Positions 15,881-24,770 are shown, counted from the stretch's first letter. The stretch: 44,099 bases of DNA from CAVTHW01 sp963734625 (GCA_963734625.1 CAVTHW010000005.1:1-44099); one strand, 5' to 3'. A program made the numbers and translations. The notes: generated by a model not told the origin, from the letters alone.

Positions 15881-16832
15881 CTAACGGCCGGCCGCGGGGG
15901 GCTGGAATGCGCTCGGCTTGTCGCGGGGCTCGGCGGTCGCGTAGTAGCCGGTGCGCGTCCGTGCAACGGGCCGGTTGGGGCCGCTCACGCTGACCTTGAT
16001 CTGGCGGTAGCTGCCGTCCAGAGTCGAGTTGGATGGCGTATAGGCGAGGGTGTACTGGTTGCGGATTTCGTGGGCCACCCGAAGTGCAATCTCGGCGATA
16101 TCCGAAACCGCCTCGGGGTAGTAGGGCAGGCCGCCGGAGGCAGTCGTAATGGCGTCGATCGCCCGCTTGGCCTTCTTGGCCTCGCCTTTATCTTCCTCGT
16201 TCAGCAACCCGACGGCATAGATGAGCACCTCGGCTTGCTGCGCTTTCTGCACTAGCTGTTCGAGCGAGATGCTGCTCATGTTATCGTTCCCGTCGGTAAT
16301 CGACCAGGATGATCTTCTTGTCGAGCTTACCGTCCGACCGCATGTAGTCGATGGACATGGCGATGGCGTCCCGCATCGCGGTGCCGCCGCGCGAGTCGAT
16401 CCGGGCCACGCCTTCCTCCAGCTTGGCTGTCTCGTTGGTGAAGGGAACGTCAAGGTAAGCCTCGTCGTTAAAATTGACGATGAAGACCTGATCCTGCGGA
16501 TTGGACGCCTTCACCAATTGCACTGAGGCGGCTTCCACCTTCTGCCGCCTGTCGCGCATGCTGCCGCTGTTGTCGATGACCAGCCCCAGGGAAACGGGGA
16601 CATCCTCTCGCTTGAAAACCTTGATTTGCTGTTCGACGCCGCTCTCGAAAACCCTGAACGCTTTCTGGGGCAGGTTGGTCACCAGCTTATCGTCGCGGTC
16701 CACGACGGTCGTGTGCAGCACCACCAGCCGGGTGTCTGCGCGAAACAGGGTGAGGTCCTGCGCGGCAGCGGCGGAACAGATCAATAAGCAGGCGATAATG
16801 ACGGCGAAAAGCTCTCTATTGGGACGGCGCAT
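15881..16832 (-). pseudogene. acidobacterial VWFA-domain protein, one frameshift
   Basis: Two overlapping minus frames join to one protein of about 317 residues with a signal peptide and a VWA domain carrying the MIDAS motif DNSGSMRD; its homologue upstream in the operon has DTSGSMGD. The break is near 16298-16303: a single extra base in GTC-G-ATT converts the expected LVITDGNDN into DYRRER-stop. The C-terminal part (IRNQYTLAYTPSN, RTRTGYYA) matches the neighbour's ending. Domains of this type form the acidobacterial VWFA-related family, with unknown function. The start (16832) overlaps the end of the upstream gene by 17 bp, so the pair is translationally coupled. Sequence error is as likely as true decay. 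Confidence 0.8.
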
Positions 16833-17835
16833 AGTATCCGAGCCGCCAATAGGCCCTCAGGGGAGGCAAGCCGCGCGGCTGAATTAATTTTACCTTGACG
16901 CGGCGATATTTTCCGTCCCGCTCCCGATTCGTGGGCGAATAGCCCAGGACATACTGGTTCCGAAGCTCGATTCCGATCTTGGCGGCGATGTCCGGAAGAT
17001 CTCCCAAATTGCCCACCTGGTAAACCCGGCCTCCGGTCTGGTTGGAAATCTCACTCAGCATGGACGGGCCGGAGAGCTCCTCCGGCGTCCTGCCGCGGGA
17101 GCCGACGGCCTCGTAAATTCCGATCCCGTAAATCTGTACGTCCGCTTCGCGGACCACGTTCCGGAGCTCGCTCTCGGTGTAGCGGCTGTTGTTGTCGCCG
17201 CCGTCGGAAATGATGAGGATGGCCTTGCGGGGGTTGTTCGCCTTCTTCATCTGGTTCAGGGCCAGGTAGACCGCGTCCAGCAGGGCGGTCGTACCCCTGG
17301 ATTGGCTGAACAGGATGCGGTTCAGCAATTCCTCGGTGTTGTGGACCCAGCCCACGGTCAACTCGGGCTGGCTGTTGAACTGCACCAGGAAGAACTCATC
17401 CGCGGGGTTGGCGGTTCGTGAGAACTGGGCCACCGCCTGTCTGGACTTCTGGAGCTTGTCGCCCATGCTCCCGCTGGTGTCGAAGACGATCCCCACCGAG
17501 ATTGGGGTGTCTTCGCTGGCAAAGTGGGTGATGTTCTGGTCCAGGTTGTCTTCCTGCAACTGGAAGTAGTCCTTGTCCAGCCCGGTGACAATTCGATTGG
17601 AGGGATCGGTGACGGTTACGGGGATCAAGACCAGCGTGGAATCGACCCGAATCGTAGTGCGCGGTGTATCCAGGTCGGCTGTGGCGGGAGTCTTCGCGCG
17701 AGGCACAATCTGCACTCGCGGATCAGGCCCCGGAGAAGGCCGCGGAGGGTTCTGCCCCGGCGATTCGGCCCATAGGAACAGCCCCAGCATCCCCGCACCG
17801 GCTACCACGCCCATCCGGCCCGTCTTCTTGAACAC
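16816..17835 (-). CDS. acidobacterial VWFA-domain protein
   Basis: A protein of 339 residues from a GTG start, with an N-terminal hydrophobic signal (MGVVAGAGMLGLFLWA). Residues about 65-280 form a VWA domain: LVLIPVTVTDPSNRIVTGL, then the MIDAS motif DTSGSMGD, the RGTTALLDA segment and ILIISDGGDNNSRYT. The C terminus (LRNQYVLGYSPTNRERDGKY, WRLGYYAP) is typical of the acidobacterial VWFA-related family. It is intact, unlike its downstream homologue, and is divergent from kdsB. The role is unknown; secretion to the periplasm or cell surface is inferred from the signal. Confidence 0.85.
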   Translation of the reverse strand: MFKKTGRMGVVAGAGMLGLFLWAESPGQNPPRPSPGPDPRVQIVPRAKTPATADLDTPRTTIRVDSTLVLIPVTVTDPSNRIVTGLDKDYFQLQEDNLDQNITHFASEDTPISVGIVFDTSGSMGDKLQKSRQAVAQFSRTANPADEFFLVQFNSQPELTVGWVHNTEELLNRILFSQSRGTTALLDAVYLALNQMKKANNPRKAILIISDGGDNNSRYTESELRNVVREADVQIYGIGIYEAVGSRGRTPEELSGPSMLSEISNQTGGRVYQVGNLGDLPDIAAKIGIELRNQYVLGYSPTNRERDGKYRRVKVKLIQPRGLPPLRAYWRLGYYAPSQ

Positions 17836-17921
17836 GATGCCTCTCCAGCGTACGGCTCGGCTGAGTTGAGTATAGCATGGCGGACTGAAATCCAGCGGTA
17901 AAATCCGTGGTATGATCGAGC

Positions 17922-18665
17922 GTGCCGCAGGAGATTTTGGGAGTCATCCCAGCGCGCTATCACTCCTCCCGTTTTCCTGGAAAACCACTGGCCCTCATCG
18001 CCGGAAAAACCATGCTCCAGCACGTGTGGGAGAGGGCCGGACAAGCCCGGCGCCTGAGCCGGCTGGTGATCGCCACCGACGACCAGAGGATCTGCTCCGA
18101 GGCACGCCGCTTCGGAGCGGAGGTGAAGCTGACCCGCGCCGATCACCCCTCCGGCACCGACCGCGCGGCGGAGGTGGCAGAAGGCGATGGCGCCGCCGTA
18201 GTTGTAAACATTCAGGGCGATGAACCGCTCATCGACCCGCGGGCGATCGACGCGGCCGTGGACGGCATTCTCGAAGCCGGCGAGGCGCCGATGTCCACAT
18301 TGAAGAAGCGGATCGAGGATGTTCGCGACCTCTCGAATCCCAACGTGGTGAAGGTGGTGACTGACCTGGCGGGCAACGCGATCTATTTCTCGCGCTCGAC
18401 GATCCCTTTCCTCAGAGGGGAAGCCGCGCGGCACTTCAAGCACATCGGCCTCTACGTTTACCGGCGCGATTTCCTGCTGGCGTATCCCGGCCTGAGAACC
18501 GGCCCGCTGGAGGAGGCGGAGAAATTGGAGCAACTGCGAGCCCTGGAGAACGGCTACAAGATCAGGGTCGTGGAGACGGATTACGAGTCGCTGGGCGTGG
18601 ACACGCCCGAGGATCTGGGTAGAGTCGCGGCGGCCCTCGAGGCCGGCCTGGCGGAGAGCGGATAA
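17922..18665 (+). CDS. kdsB: 3-deoxy-manno-octulosonate cytidylyltransferase
   Basis: A protein of 247 residues. It activates KDO with CTP to CMP-KDO for lipid A core assembly. Visible are the nucleotide-binding GVIPARYHSSRFPGKPL (7-23), LVIATDD (about 47-53), NIQGDEPLI and YFSRSTIPF, then KHIGLYVYRRDFL. The start is GTG; a TATGAT hexamer 5 bp upstream suggests a leaderless transcript. It is followed by pyrG (6 bp gap) and kdsA (overlap), an operon that couples KDO activation to CTP supply. Confidence 0.96.
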   Translation: MPQEILGVIPARYHSSRFPGKPLALIAGKTMLQHVWERAGQARRLSRLVIATDDQRICSEARRFGAEVKLTRADHPSGTDRAAEVAEGDGAAVVVNIQGDEPLIDPRAIDAAVDGILEAGEAPMSTLKKRIEDVRDLSNPNVVKVVTDLAGNAIYFSRSTIPFLRGEAARHFKHIGLYVYRRDFLLAYPGLRTGPLEEAEKLEQLRALENGYKIRVVETDYESLGVDTPEDLGRVAAALEAGLAESG

Positions 18666-18671
18666 GGAGAG

Positions 18672-20318
18672 ATGGCTAAGTATATTTTTGTAACTGGAGG
18701 CGTGGTCTCGAGCCTGGGCAAGGGCATCGGGGCCTCCTCCATCGGGTGTCTTCTGGAGAGCCGGGGGTTCCGGGTCACGCTTCAGAAGTTCGACCCGTAC
18801 CTGAACGTGGATCCCGGAACGATGAGCCCGTTCCAGCACGGCGAGGTCTTCGTCACCGACGACGGCGCCGAGACCGACCTGGACCTGGGTCATTACGAGC
18901 GATTCACCCACTCCGCTCTCACCCAGAGCAACAACGTGACCTCCGGAAGGATCTACGAGCGGATCATCACCAAGGAGCGGCGGGGCGACTATCTGGGCAA
19001 GACGGTCCAGGTGATTCCGCACGTCACCAACGAGATCAAGGCCGCCATCCGCAAGGTTTCCAGCGACGTGGATGTCGTCATCTGCGAAATCGGCGGGACG
19101 GTCGGCGACATCGAATCGCTGCCGTTCCTGGAAGCGATCCGCCAGATGCGGCACGAGCAGGGCCGCGAGAATACGCTTTACGTTCACGTGACGCTGGTGC
19201 CCTATATCGCCGCCGCGCATGAGCTCAAGACCAAGCCCACTCAACACAGCGTGAAGGAGTTGCGCGAGATAGGCATCCAGCCGGATATCCTGCTGTGCCG
19301 CAGCGAGCGTCTCCTGCCGCGGGAAGTGCGCGAAAAGATCGCGTTGTTCTGCGACGTGGACGTGGAGGCCGTCATTGCGGCGCGCGACGTCGAGTCGGTC
19401 TACGAAGTGCCCCTCAATTTTGCCGAGGAGGGCGTGGACGAGACGGTGCTGCGGATGCTGCGGCTGGAGGAGCGGCCGCGCGACCTGGCCCGCTGGACGG
19501 AGATGGTGCGGCGGATGAAGAGCCCGTCCGGCGAGGTGGATATCGCCCTGGTGGGCAAGTACGTTCTCTACGAAGACTCCTACAAGAGCCTGAAGGAAGC
19601 GCTGCTGCACGGCGGCATGGCGCACGATGTGCGGACCAATGTGCACTGGATAGATTCCGAGGAGCTGCTGGAACCAGGCGGGGAACGTTTGCTCGATCCC
19701 TACGACGGGATTCTGGTTCCGGGCGGCTTCGGGCACCGCGGCGTGGAGGGCATGATTCAAGCCATTCGCTACGCCCGCGAAAGGAAGACGCCATATTTCG
19801 GCATATGCCTGGGCATGCAGACCCTGGTGATCGAGTTCGCCCGGAACGTGTGCCACCTGGAACGCGCCGATTCGACCGAGTTCGATCCCGCCGCCACGCA
19901 CCGGGTCATTTACAAGCTCCGTGAGTTGACCGGTGTGGATGAGATGGGCGGGACCATGCGGCTGGGGGCCTACCCCTGCCAGTTGGTGGAGGGCAGCTTC
20001 GCGCACCGCGCCTACGGCGTCCTGGAGATCAGCGAGAGGCACCGCCACCGCTACGAATTCAACCGCGAATACGAGCAGATCCTGGCCGAACACGGCCTGC
20101 GCGTCTCGGGACGCACCCCGGACGGAGTCTACGTGGAGATTTGCGAGATTCCGGACCATCCCTGGTTCCTCGGCTGCCAGTTCCATCCGGAATTCAAGTC
20201 CCGGCCGCTCGAGCCGCACCCTTTGTTCAAAGCCTTCATCGGCGCGGCGCTGGAGCACCGGCGGGTCCGGCTCGGCTCCGCTGAACAACCCGCCAGCCAA
20301 CTGTCCCATGCGGTTTGA
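18672..20318 (+). CDS. pyrG: CTP synthase
   Basis: A protein of 548 residues, standard length. It aminates UTP to CTP using glutamine. The N-terminal synthetase domain has KYIFVTGGVVSSLGKGI (3-19) and the C-terminal class I glutamine amidotransferase has the nucleophile Cys in PYFGICLGMQ, with FHPEF supplying the His-Glu of the triad. A taaggagag ribosome site precedes the ATG. It sits between kdsB and kdsA. Confidence 0.98.
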   Translation: MAKYIFVTGGVVSSLGKGIGASSIGCLLESRGFRVTLQKFDPYLNVDPGTMSPFQHGEVFVTDDGAETDLDLGHYERFTHSALTQSNNVTSGRIYERIITKERRGDYLGKTVQVIPHVTNEIKAAIRKVSSDVDVVICEIGGTVGDIESLPFLEAIRQMRHEQGRENTLYVHVTLVPYIAAAHELKTKPTQHSVKELREIGIQPDILLCRSERLLPREVREKIALFCDVDVEAVIAARDVESVYEVPLNFAEEGVDETVLRMLRLEERPRDLARWTEMVRRMKSPSGEVDIALVGKYVLYEDSYKSLKEALLHGGMAHDVRTNVHWIDSEELLEPGGERLLDPYDGILVPGGFGHRGVEGMIQAIRYARERKTPYFGICLGMQTLVIEFARNVCHLERADSTEFDPAATHRVIYKLRELTGVDEMGGTMRLGAYPCQLVEGSFAHRAYGVLEISERHRHRYEFNREYEQILAEHGLRVSGRTPDGVYVEICEIPDHPWFLGCQFHPEFKSRPLEPHPLFKAFIGAALEHRRVRLGSAEQPASQLSHAV

Positions 20319-21150
20319 ACTAGTCACGCCCAGGGGCGAGACGATCGGCTTCGGCGGCGGCGCGCCGCTGGCCCTGATTGCCGGCCCGTGTGTGATCGAG
20401 AGCGAGGAGCACGTCCATTTCCTGGCGCGGGAGATCGCGCGGCGCGTGGGTCCGTTCGTTTTCAAGGCCTCCTTCGATAAGGCCAACCGCAGCAGCTTGT
20501 CCAGCTACCGCGGTCCGGGGCTGAAGGAGGGGCTGCGGATCCTGGCTGGCCTCAGGAAAGAGGGCTACGCCATTCTGACCGACATCCACGAGCCCGCCCA
20601 GGCCGGACCCGCGGCCGAAGTCGCCGACATCCTCCAGATCCCCGCGTTCCTCTGCCGGCAGACGGATCTGCTGCTGGAGGCGGGCCGCACGGGAAGGATC
20701 GTCAACATCAAGAAGGGGCAATTCGTGGCTCCTCACGACTTCCACCTGGCGGCCGAAAAGGTGGCCTCGACCGGCAACGGCCGCATCCTGCTCACCGAGC
20801 GCGGAACGGCGTTCGGATACAACAACCTGGTGGTGGATATGCGCGGCCTGGCTATCCTGCGCGGCTCCGGCTGGCCGGTGATCTTCGATGCGACCCATAG
20901 CGTCCAGCTCCCGGGAGGCGAGGGGCGGGCCAGCGGCGGCGAGCCCGAGTTCATCGAAGTCCTGGCGAGAGCGGCGGTGGCGGCGGGGATCGACGGGCTG
21001 TTCGTGGAAGTACACGAGGCGCCCGAAAAGGCGCTCTCCGACGGGCCCAACGCCTTACGCTTGAGCGCCATCGAGACGCTCTGGGCGCGCCTGCGGGCCC
21101 TGGATGCGTTCATAAAGGGGCCGGCGTTCTCCACGACCGGCGGACTTTGA
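20308..21150 (+). CDS. kdsA: 3-deoxy-D-manno-octulosonate 8-phosphate synthase
   Basis: A protein of 280 residues. It condenses arabinose 5-phosphate and PEP to KDO-8-phosphate. Motifs seen: LIAGPCVIESEEH (residues about 22-34), FKASFDKANRSS, NIKKGQF, and FDATHSVQLPGG. The start ATG at 20308 overlaps the pyrG stop by 11 bp; a longer open frame from 19933 is a shadow of pyrG. With kdsB it completes much of the KDO branch in one operon. Confidence 0.97.
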   Translation: MRFELVTPRGETIGFGGGAPLALIAGPCVIESEEHVHFLAREIARRVGPFVFKASFDKANRSSLSSYRGPGLKEGLRILAGLRKEGYAILTDIHEPAQAGPAAEVADILQIPAFLCRQTDLLLEAGRTGRIVNIKKGQFVAPHDFHLAAEKVASTGNGRILLTERGTAFGYNNLVVDMRGLAILRGSGWPVIFDATHSVQLPGGEGRASGGEPEFIEVLARAAVAAGIDGLFVEVHEAPEKALSDGPNALRLSAIETLWARLRALDAFIKGPAFSTTGGL

Positions 21151-21185
21151 GCGTCATATAAGGGTGGAAGGAGTATCCTGAGGAC

Positions 21186-21653
21186 ATGGCTACGCCCGAA
21201 CGCAACCGGCGCCGCGGCTTTACGCTGATCGAGCTGATGATCGTGATCGCGATCATCGTGGTGCTGGTCAGCATCGCCGCCCCGCAATTCAGCAATTACC
21301 TGATGAACGCCAAAGAGACCGCGGCGATGGGCGCCATTCGAACCATCCACACGGCGCAGACCCAATACTCCTCCCAATTCGGGCGTTATGCCACGTCACT
21401 CGTCGAACTGGGGCCGCCCGCCAGCGGACAGGCCGGCCCGGCGGCGGCGGACTTGATCGCGGGGGATCTGGCGCAGGGCGTAAAGGGCGGGTTCAAGTTC
21501 GTCGTGGAGCAGACCCCGACGGGCTATCGCGTTACTGCCACGCCGGTCAGCTACAACGGGGACGGCCGCCGGAGTTTCTACTCCGACCAGACCATGGTGC
21601 TGCGGCAGAACTGGGGCCCGGACCCGGCCACCGCCGCGAGCCCGCAACTCTAG
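21186..21653 (+). CDS. type IV pilin-like / pseudopilin protein
   Basis: A protein of 155 residues with a prepilin start: a short basic leader then the cleavage motif RRGFTLIELMIVIAIIVVLV (about 11-30) with the conserved Glu5 of the mature form. The rest is a small globular head (MGAIRTIHTAQTQYSSQFG, YRVTATPVSYNGDGRRSF) similar to GspG/PilA-type pseudopilins. It is cleaved by a prepilin peptidase and built into a pilus or pseudopilus; a secretin is 7 kb away. A TATCCT hexamer lies 6 bp before the ATG. Confidence 0.85.
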   Translation: MATPERNRRRGFTLIELMIVIAIIVVLVSIAAPQFSNYLMNAKETAAMGAIRTIHTAQTQYSSQFGRYATSLVELGPPASGQAGPAAADLIAGDLAQGVKGGFKFVVEQTPTGYRVTATPVSYNGDGRRSFYSDQTMVLRQNWGPDPATAASPQL

Positions 21654-21660
21654 CAGTCCT

Positions 21661-21683
21661 GTAGCGTAAGCTTCAGCTTGCGT
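21661..21683 (+). repeat. short palindromic element (REP-like), copy 1
   Basis: GTAGCGTAAGCTTCAGCTTGCGT forms an imperfect stem-loop just after the pilin stop. A closely related sequence occurs in the other orientation at 24371-24398. Confidence 0.5.
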
Positions 21684-21734
21684 TCTGGCTCATCGCGCTT
21701 CGTTCTTTGCCGCGCCAGCCCATAGATGGGATTA

Positions 21735-21763
21735 TTGTGGAGAAGCCCGATGAGTGATATGCT
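21735..21763 (+). promoter_or_regulatory. promoter of the M28 peptidase gene
   Basis: TTGTGG (21735-21740), a 17-bp spacer and TATGCT (21758-21763). Transcription would begin about 3 bp before the ATG at 21773. Confidence 0.45.
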
Positions 21764-21772
21764 CGCCCTCAT

Positions 21773-23365
21773 ATGAAAACAAGACGGTTCTTTCTCATTT
21801 GGCTGGTCGTCTGCGCGCTGGCGGCCCTGGCGGCTGCGCAGGAGAAGGTGGACCTGGCGGCCGTGAATCGCATCAAGACGGAGGCGCTCCAGAATTCCAA
21901 GGTCATGGACCATGTTTTCTACCTGAGCGACGTCTACGGTCCCCGACTGACTGGTTCGCCGGGCTTCCAGGGCGCCGCCGATTGGGTCGTTAAGCAGCTT
22001 CAAGGGTGGAGCATCGAGAATGTCAAGCAGGAAAAGTGGGGGCCCTACGGCCGGAGTTGGGCGTTGATGCGCTACTCGGGCAACCTGATCGAGCCGCAAC
22101 CCGCTCCGATTGTGGGTTTCCCGCTGCCCTGGAGTCCCGGCACCAACGGGACAGTGAAGGGCGAAGCCGTTTACGTTCAGTTGCCGGTTACCAGCGATGC
22201 GGATCTGGAGCAGGCCATGGGAAAGCTGAAAGGAACCCTCAAGGACAAAATCATCCTGCTGGATGCGCCGGCTGAGATCGCCATGCAGACCACGCCTGCC
22301 GGGAGCCGTTACACGGCGGAAGGCCTCGCCTCGCTGGCTCTGGCTTCCGAACCGCGCGCCGGTTCGCCGTTCGCTGGGTTGAACGCCCCCCCGCCGGCAG
22401 CGGGTGGGCCGCAGGCGTCCAGAGCGCGCACGCAACGCCGCATCCAGTTTTTGAAGGACGAGGGCGCGCAGTTAGTGTTGACGCCGGGCGGGCGGGGCCA
22501 GTGGGGGATTATCGTGGCAGGTTCGACCGGATCGCGTGACGTCAAGGATCCCTTGCCGCTGCCAACGGTCGCGATCGCCGCGGAGCAGTACAACCGGATA
22601 TGCCGGCTGCTCGCCAGGAAGACTCCCGTGCAGTTGGAATTCAACGTGGAGGCGAAGGTCATCGAAGACAACCTGGATAGCTTCAACGTCATCGGCGAGA
22701 TCCCCGGAGGACGCAAGAAGGACGAAGTCGTCATACTGGGCGCGCACCTCGACTCCTGGACCGGCGGCACCGGCGCGGCGGACAACACCGCCGGCTGCGC
22801 GATCATGATGGAGGCCATGCGGATTCTGAAGGCGCTCGACCTGAAGATGGATCGCACGGTGCGCATCGCTCTCTGGAGCGCGGAAGAGCAGGGGCTGCTC
22901 GGCAGCAGAGCCTACGTCACCGAGCACTACGCCGACCGCGCCACCATGGCCCTGAAACCCGAGCACGCCAAGCTCTCGGCGTACTTCAACATCGACAATG
23001 GCGGCGGAAAACTGCGCGGCATATACCTCCAGGGCAACGACATGGTGCGGCCGGTCTTCGAAGCGTGGCTGGAGCCTTTCAAAGACCTGGGCGCCACGAC
23101 GGTGACTATACGTAATACGGGCAGCACGGATCACGCGTCTTTCGACGCGGTGGGGCTGCCGGGTTTCCAGTTCATTCAGGACCAGCTCGAGTACTCGACC
23201 CGCACCCACCATTCGAACGAGGACGTGTACGAGCGGTTGCAGTCTGGGGATCTGATGCAGGCCTCGGCTATCGTGGCTTCATTCGTCTACAACGCCGCGA
23301 CGCGGCCGGAGCTTCTGCCCCGCAAGCCGCTGCCTAAGGCCCAACCGGCAAGGCCTGGCCCGTAG
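21773..23365 (+). CDS. exported M28-family zinc aminopeptidase
   Basis: A protein of 530 residues with a signal peptide (RRFFLIWLVVCALAALAAA). A PA-like insert spans about 120-280. The catalytic M28 domain follows with its zinc ligands and base in order: ILGAHLDSW (His, with Asp following), GAADNTAGC (bridging Asp), SAEEQGLLG (Glu-Glu), NIDNGGG (Asp) and TRTHHSNED (His). It would remove N-terminal residues from peptides outside the cytoplasm. It is a single-gene unit with its own promoter. Confidence 0.92.
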   Translation: MKTRRFFLIWLVVCALAALAAAQEKVDLAAVNRIKTEALQNSKVMDHVFYLSDVYGPRLTGSPGFQGAADWVVKQLQGWSIENVKQEKWGPYGRSWALMRYSGNLIEPQPAPIVGFPLPWSPGTNGTVKGEAVYVQLPVTSDADLEQAMGKLKGTLKDKIILLDAPAEIAMQTTPAGSRYTAEGLASLALASEPRAGSPFAGLNAPPPAAGGPQASRARTQRRIQFLKDEGAQLVLTPGGRGQWGIIVAGSTGSRDVKDPLPLPTVAIAAEQYNRICRLLARKTPVQLEFNVEAKVIEDNLDSFNVIGEIPGGRKKDEVVILGAHLDSWTGGTGAADNTAGCAIMMEAMRILKALDLKMDRTVRIALWSAEEQGLLGSRAYVTEHYADRATMALKPEHAKLSAYFNIDNGGGKLRGIYLQGNDMVRPVFEAWLEPFKDLGATTVTIRNTGSTDHASFDAVGLPGFQFIQDQLEYSTRTHHSNEDVYERLQSGDLMQASAIVASFVYNAATRPELLPRKPLPKAQPARPGP

Positions 23366-23394
23366 GAGCGCGGCGCTTCGCCTATAATGCGCCT

Positions 23395-24408
23395 ATGGCC
23401 GCCGCCCTCGATCCGCGCGTCCTAGATATTGTCGACCTGCGCCGGATCAGTGCGTCCGACCTCGATCCCTTGCTTGAGCGCGAGACCGAGGAGTGGATGC
23501 GGCTGTTCGGTTGGGATTTTAGCCCGTCGGCCGGCCTGGTCCGCCGCTACGTGGGCCTGCAGGCTCTCGCCGGCCGCGCTCTGGTCGCCGGCGGCGCGGT
23601 GGTGGGCTATGTTTACTTCGTCTCCGAAGACCGCAAGGGGCTGCTCGGCGACCTGTATGTCAGCGAAGAGTGCCGTACGGTGGAGAACGAAACCAGCCTG
23701 GTCCGGGCGGCCGTGGAAGAACTGCTGCGCAATCCCACGATCAGGCGCGTCGAGTCGCAATTGATGATGCTGCGTTCAGACGGCCGCGGCGCGCTGCCTT
23801 TCCCCGAGTACCTGCGGATCTACCCGCGCCAATTCATGGTGCTGGAAGTAGCGCTGGCCGCCGGACTCAAGCCGGGCCGGGCCGCACGCCAGGCGCAGTT
23901 CGACAGTTGGAGCGCCCGGCGTCAGGATGAGGCCGCCCAGGTGATCGCCGCCGCCTATGCCGGACACTTGGACGGTGATGTGAACGACCAATACCGCTCC
24001 GTCTGGGGCGCGCGCCGGTTTCTGGCCAACATCGTTCAGTATCCCGGCTGCGGGACGTTCTTCCAGCCCGCTTCCTTTGTGGCGCTCGACGCCTGGAGCG
24101 GCGCGGTTTGCGGAGTCTCGCTGACCAGCATGCTCTCGGCCGGGAACGGGCACATCACCCAGATCTGCGTCGAGCCGCGCCTCAAGGGGCAGGGGCTGGG
24201 CTATGAGCTGATGCGGCGATCCTTGCTGGCGTTCTCCGAGGCCGGCTGCCGGAAGGTCAGCCTTACCGTCACGTCCGCCAACACCGAGGCCGTCCGCCTG
24301 TACGAGCGAATCGGTTTCCGCTCCGCCCGCCAATTCCACGCCCTGGTGTGGGACAGGGTTAGGGCAACTCCAGCCGCAAGCTGTGAAGCTTGCGCTAATG
24401 TCGGCTGA
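23395..24408 (+). CDS. GNAT-family N-acetyltransferase, tandem domain
   Basis: A protein of 337 residues. Two GNAT-like halves are visible: a degenerate N-terminal one (GYVYFVSEDRKGLLGDLYV, about 65-83) and a canonical C-terminal one with ICVEPRLKGQGLGYELMRRS (about 258-277), containing the acetyl-CoA loop, and NTEAVRLYERIGF. The acceptor is unknown. TATAAT (23383-23388) lies 6 bp before the ATG, with no Shine-Dalgarno, so the mRNA is probably leaderless. The last dozen residues are encoded by a REP-like palindrome, so the natural end may have been elsewhere. Confidence 0.8.
   Translation: MAAALDPRVLDIVDLRRISASDLDPLLERETEEWMRLFGWDFSPSAGLVRRYVGLQALAGRALVAGGAVVGYVYFVSEDRKGLLGDLYVSEECRTVENETSLVRAAVEELLRNPTIRRVESQLMMLRSDGRGALPFPEYLRIYPRQFMVLEVALAAGLKPGRAARQAQFDSWSARRQDEAAQVIAAAYAGHLDGDVNDQYRSVWGARRFLANIVQYPGCGTFFQPASFVALDAWSGAVCGVSLTSMLSAGNGHITQICVEPRLKGQGLGYELMRRSLLAFSEAGCRKVSLTVTSANTEAVRLYERIGFRSARQFHALVWDRVRATPAASCEACANVG
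24371..24398 (-). repeat. short palindromic element (REP-like), copy 2
   Basis: CGCAAGCT-GTGA-AGCTTGCG is a perfect 8-bp stem (24375-24394). Read on the minus strand the element is TAGCGCAAGCTTCACAGCTTGCG-like, nearly the same as copy 1 at 21661. It overlaps the 3' end of the GNAT gene. Confidence 0.55.
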
Positions 24409-24420
24409 GGGCCGGGGGGC

Positions 24421-24498
24421 TGGTAGGCGCGGGCGGACTCGAACCGCCGACCCTCTGCTTAGAAGGCAGATGCTCTATCCTGGCTGAGCTACGCGCCC
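24421..24498 (-). tRNA. tRNA-Arg (anticodon TCT), CCA encoded
   Basis: On the minus strand the cloverleaf reads: acceptor GGGCGCG with CGCGCCT (one G-U pair), D-arm GCTC...GAGC, anticodon stem TCTGC/GCAGA with loop CTTCTAA (anticodon TCT, reading AGA), T-arm GGCGG-TTCGAGT-CCGCC, discriminator A and encoded CCA (24421-24423). No integrase or island is attached to it. Confidence 0.95.
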
Positions 24499-24557
24499 GG
24501 GGCTTCCTCCTTGATTCTACTACTGCCGAGCGGGTCCAGATTTCTTGCCGCCGCCAC

Positions 24558-24585
24558 TTGCGCTGCGCGACTGTTCGTTTATAAT
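24558..24585 (+). promoter_or_regulatory. sigma-70-type promoter for the aminotransferase/pckA unit
   Basis: TTGCGC (24558-24563), 16-bp spacer, TATAAT (24580-24585). Predicted start near 24592, leaving a leader of about 180 nt that contains a 31-codon ORF. No riboswitch is recognised. Confidence 0.65.
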
Positions 24586-24611
24586 GGTACAAATCCGTCG
24601 AGGAGACGCCC

Positions 24612-24707
24612 ATGTCGAATTGTATCGATCGATCGGCTGGACGCCTGAGCGTCCCGCCACGCCCCGCGCTCGAAACGCGGACGCAATTCGACTACTACCA
24701 AGCCTAA
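24612..24707 (+). CDS. small leader ORF, 31 residues
   Basis: ATG at 24612 is preceded by a strong gaggag site at a proper distance; the frame closes at TAA 24705-24707. The peptide begins MSNCIDRSAGRLSVPP and ends TQFDYYQA. It lies just downstream of a good promoter and 63 bp before the aminotransferase start. It is not a run of one amino acid, so classic attenuation is unlikely. It may be a real small protein or a translated leader. Confidence 0.45.
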   Translation: MSNCIDRSAGRLSVPPRPALETRTQFDYYQA

Positions 24708-24770
24708 GCGTTGAAGCCACGCCTCTCACCCGGCGTCTCTGAGAAACCGAAACTCGGAAGGAATAAAGGT

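Noticed and set aside
17802..20486. An 894-residue minus-strand ORF
   Set aside because: It is antisense to kdsB and pyrG, both certain genes; high GC makes long shadow frames.
24421..24498. tRNA-Arg as an island attachment site
   Set aside because: No duplicated tRNA 3' end and no integrase were found near it.
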